Shown here: positions 31,889-33,803 of the stretch, piece by piece | Position numbering within the stretch: the stretch's first letter is position 1 | Layout: every line of letters starts with the position of its first letter | Origin: Streptomyces brasiliensis | GTDB lineage: Bacteria > Actinomycetota > Actinomycetes > Streptomycetales > Streptomycetaceae | Direction of reading: 5' to 3' | DNA: 33,803 nt | NCBI RefSeq assembly: GCF_014647875.1 | Contig: NZ_BMQA01000067.1 | Coordinates: 1-33,803 of the forward strand | Made by a program: the position numbers and the translations under genes | The notes under the pieces: model-generated | The model's input: the letters and a program-made list of their open reading frames with translations, nothing else | Database searches by the model: none | Told to the model about the DNA's origin: nothing

Positions 31889-33234
31889 TGGGCGGGCACG
31901 TCTGCGGGCTGGTCGCTGCGGCGCGGGTTCCCATGGGACACGAAGGCCTCCCGAGGCTGTTGCACCGAGGCCAGGGAGACGACGTCCCTGCCGTACAGCA
32001 CGGCAGTGGCCCAGACGGCGAGCACCCGGACCTTGCGCTCCCAGGTCGGCACGGCGAGTACGTGGTAGCCGCGGTGCATGAGCCAGGCGAGGAAGCCCTT
32101 GACGACCAGACGCCGGTACTGGAAGATGCCGCGGCCCAGGCCCAGCGTGGCCACCACTCCCAGGCTGTGGTGCACATAGTTCTCGGTAACCCGTCCCCGC
32201 AGCGTGGCCAGGACGTTCTTCGCCAGGCGCTTGCCCTGGCGTACCGCGTGCTGTGCGTTGGGGACCGTGTGCGCTCCGGGTCGGCGCACCGCGAGGTCGG
32301 GTACGGACGCGTCGTCGCCGGCGGCCCACACGTCCTCCACCGGGTCGGTCTCCGTGCCGACGCCGAGGTCGGCACGCACGATCAGCAGGCCGCGTTCGTC
32401 GACGGGGAGGTCCGTGTGGTTGTGCACAATGGGATTCGACGCGTTGCCCGCGGCCCACACGAGCAGGCCCGTGTCGAACTCCTCACCGCTCGACAGCACG
32501 ACATGGCCGTGCTCCGCGGAGACGAGTTGGGTGTTCAGGTGCACCTGCGCTCCGCGCTTCTCCAGCGCGCGGACCACCCACGCGCCGGGCCGGTCGCCGA
32601 CCTCGGGCAGGATCCGGCCGCGTGCCTCGACCAGGTGGAACCGGAGCTCTTCCGGGGTGAGCTCGGGGTAGTGCTTGAGCAGCGCGGTCGCCAGGGACAG
32701 CAGTTCGCCGAACCCCTCCACCCCGGAGAATCCGCCGCCGACGAACGTGACCGTGAGGAGCTTGCGGCGTTCGGGACCGCGCGGCAGCGACGCAGCCCGG
32801 TCGAACGAGGTGAGCAGCCGGTCACGGATGGCGACGGCCTCCTCGACATGTTTGAGTCCGAAGGCCTCATCACTGAGCCCGGGTATGGGGAAGGTGCGGG
32901 TGACGGCCCCGGCCGTGACCACGAGGATGTCGTAGGTGAGCCGGTAGTCCGGCCCGCTGGCCGGCCGGACGGTGACGGTGTGGTCGGCGTTGCGGATGTC
33001 CGTGACCGTTCCGGCGATCAGTCGCGTGCGGCGCAGGTGCCGCCGCAGTGACACGGCCGCGTGACGCGCCTCGATCGAGCCTGCCACGACCTCCGGCAGG
33101 AAGGGCTGGTACGTCATGTACGGTCGCGGGTCGACGACGGTGACCCGTGCCTCCCCGCGACGCAACTTCTTCTCCAGTCCCCACGCGGTGTAGAAGCCCG
33201 CGTAGCCGCCACCCACGATCAGGATCTCACGCAC
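31885..33234 (-). CDS. ndh: Type II NADH dehydrogenase-like flavoprotein
   Basis: A 449-residue membrane-associated NAD(P)H:quinone oxidoreductase without proton pumping. ILIVGGGYAGFYTAWGLEKKL is the FAD loop; TVTFVGGGFSGVEGFGEL the NADH loop; DVWAAGDDASVPDLA the second FAD contact with the AAGD motif; the C-terminal region (GFLAWLMHRGYHVLAVPTWERKVRVLAVW) has an amphipathic, membrane-binding character. The GTG start at 33234 follows AGAGGAC. It is the first gene of a pair with MarR, behind an ECF41-type promoter. Confidence 0.93.
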   Translation of the reverse strand: MREILIVGGGYAGFYTAWGLEKKLRRGEARVTVVDPRPYMTYQPFLPEVVAGSIEARHAAVSLRRHLRRTRLIAGTVTDIRNADHTVTVRPASGPDYRLTYDILVVTAGAVTRTFPIPGLSDEAFGLKHVEEAVAIRDRLLTSFDRAASLPRGPERRKLLTVTFVGGGFSGVEGFGELLSLATALLKHYPELTPEELRFHLVEARGRILPEVGDRPGAWVVRALEKRGAQVHLNTQLVSAEHGHVVLSSGEEFDTGLLVWAAGNASNPIVHNHTDLPVDERGLLIVRADLGVGTETDPVEDVWAAGDDASVPDLAVRRPGAHTVPNAQHAVRQGKRLAKNVLATLRGRVTENYVHHSLGVVATLGLGRGIFQYRRLVVKGFLAWLMHRGYHVLAVPTWERKVRVLAVWATAVLYGRDVVSLASVQQPREAFVSHGNPRRSDQPADVPAQ

Positions 33235-33268
33235 GGTGTCCTCTGTTCTCTCGGCTTCACCTTCTCAA

Positions 33269-33295
33269 GACAGAGTGAGGGCGGTAGTTGTGACA
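33269..33295 (-). promoter_or_regulatory. ECF41-type promoter of the NADH dehydrogenase-MarR operon
   Basis: On the minus strand TGTCACA, 16 bases, TGTC, 34 bases before the GTG start. Confidence 0.76.
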
Positions 33296-33533
33296 TCGGT
33301 TGGCGAGCCGACACAGAGACACGGCACACCGTGTACGGGGCCGGGCACGTCATGGACGCCGGGAACGCCTACCAGCTGTGGGACCGTTCCGCGTTCAGCG
33401 GGTCTGGTCGGTCGGATCAGGATCTCGTTGACCGCGACGTGCTCGGGCTGGGTGACCGCGTGGACGACCGCGCCGCACGTTGTGACAGTGGGCGCACCGT
33501 TCCCGAGGCCCGGACTCCGGCCCTGACCCTGCC
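33296..33533. other. Intergenic region, no gene recognised
   Basis: Spacer between the two last divergent operons. A further TGTGACA (33481-33487) is not followed by GTC at 16 bases on the minus strand. No protein is evident. Confidence 0.4.
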
Positions 33534-33560
33534 TGTCACAGAACCCCGAACCGCCTGGTC
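33534..33560 (+). promoter_or_regulatory. ECF41-type promoter of the flavoprotein gene
   Basis: TGTCACA, 16 bases, GGTC, 36 bases before the GTG at 33597. Confidence 0.76.
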
Positions 33561-33596
33561 TCAGTAAGTGACCACCTAGGCGAACGGAGCAAGGCC

Positions 33597-33803
33597 GTGG
33601 CTATCACCGAACGACGTCTGTCCACCATGGTGCTGGTGATCGGTACCGGAGGTGCGGGGCTGCGGGCCGCGATCGAACTGGCCGAGTCCGGGGTCGATGT
33701 CCTGGCGGTCGGCAAGCGCCCCAAGGACGACGCCCACACGGCGCTGGCCGCCGGCGGCATCAACGCGGCGCTGGCCACCATGGACCCCGAGGACAGCTGG
33801 CAG
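33597..33803 (+). CDS. Fumarate reductase/succinate dehydrogenase flavoprotein, N-terminus (cut by window end)
   Basis: The first 69 residues of an FAD-containing dehydrogenase subunit that interconverts succinate and fumarate or oxidises a related dicarboxylate. VLVIGTGGAGLRAAIELAESGVDVLAVGKRP is the FAD loop and HTALAAGGINAALATMDPEDSW the conserved segment around the flavin-attachment His, typical of SdhA/FrdA-like proteins. The GTG start at 33597 follows GGAGCAAGG. The rest lies outside the window. The promoter upstream has the ECF41-type sequence, so this operon is another predicted respiratory target. Confidence 0.9.
   Translation, partial: MAITERRLSTMVLVIGTGGAGLRAAIELAESGVDVLAVGKRPKDDAHTALAAGGINAALATMDPEDSWQ

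Noticed and set aside
33461..33487. A second minus-strand promoter before the NADH dehydrogenase gene
   Set aside because: TGTCACA is present, but GTC is only found at a spacing of 14 (CGTC), unlike all the others.
15048..33560. TGTCACA/TGTGACA as half-sites of a CRP/FNR or Rex operator
   Set aside because: The copies are single, directional and followed at a fixed 16 bases by GTC, with no dyad partner. Rex (TTGTGAAC-N-GTTCACAA) and CRP-type palindromes do not fit.
9990..33803. CRISPR arrays, tRNA or rRNA genes, insertion sequences with terminal repeats
   Set aside because: No regularly spaced repeats, no cloverleaf-like segment and no transposase or paired terminal repeats were seen.

Overview
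The window has very high G+C, GC-rich third codon positions and typical actinomycete families (WhiB, DUF4232 lipoprotein, DUF5134, ROK-controlled xylAB, actinobacterial QcrB). It is most likely a Streptomyces chromosome or a close relative. The left part (1 to about 11,200) is ordinary accessory metabolism. It holds a divergent xylose module (xylA / xylB plus a ROK regulator), a decayed alpha/beta hydrolase, a DUF4232 lipoprotein, a 46-residue amino-acid-permease stub before an acetamidase, a Tat-exported peptidoglycan amidase, a GAF-domain regulator beside an ExaC-type aldehyde dehydrogenase with a strong terminator, and a further alpha/beta hydrolase.

From about 11,200 to 14,100 there is decay: a frameshifted ArsR-like regulator, an N-truncated frameshifted SDR, an aldehyde dehydrogenase relic with several frame changes, and a frameshifted DUF5134 gene. 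An intact AhpD/carboxymuconolactone-decarboxylase-type gene sits among them. More relics lie at 20.3-20.6 kb (a YceI fragment) and 29.2-29.6 kb (a flavohaemoglobin C-terminus).

The main discovery is a repeated promoter signature between 11.7 kb and the right end. Fourteen times, on both strands and always pointing into a gene, the sequence TGTCACA is followed after exactly 16 bases by GGTC or TGTC. This closely matches the promoter described for group ECF41 sigma factors (TGTCACA-N16-CGTC). The same region encodes two ECF41-like sigma factors arranged tail to tail (25280-26161 + and 26270-27190 -), each preceded by the motif. The predicted regulon includes an AhpD-type protein, a cupin (with a DUF5134 gene behind it), an NmrA-like epimerase/oxidoreductase, a methyltransferase with a leaderless start, OsmC, a 7Fe ferredoxin plus GNAT, a ferredoxin-reductase-type flavoprotein, an esterase (and possibly a secreted hydrolase), a solitary cytochrome b (QcrB paralogue), a WhiB protein, both sigma factors, a type II NADH dehydrogenase plus MarR, and a fumarate reductase/succinate dehydrogenase flavoprotein cut by the window end.

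ECF41 factors are usually linked to one local target, an oxidoreductase/epimerase/carboxymuconolactone decarboxylase gene. Here all those target types, plus an unusual set of respiratory and iron-sulfur redox proteins, appear wired to the same promoter type over about 22 kb. My inference is a redox- or respiration-stress island. Its QcrB appears to have Tyr where a haem-ligand His is expected, so it may be a specialised cytochrome b rather than a duplicate of the housekeeping one. The rest of the right part holds a secreted cupin, a coiled-coil/winged-helix protein, a LuxR regulator and another cupin, none with a clear copy of the motif.
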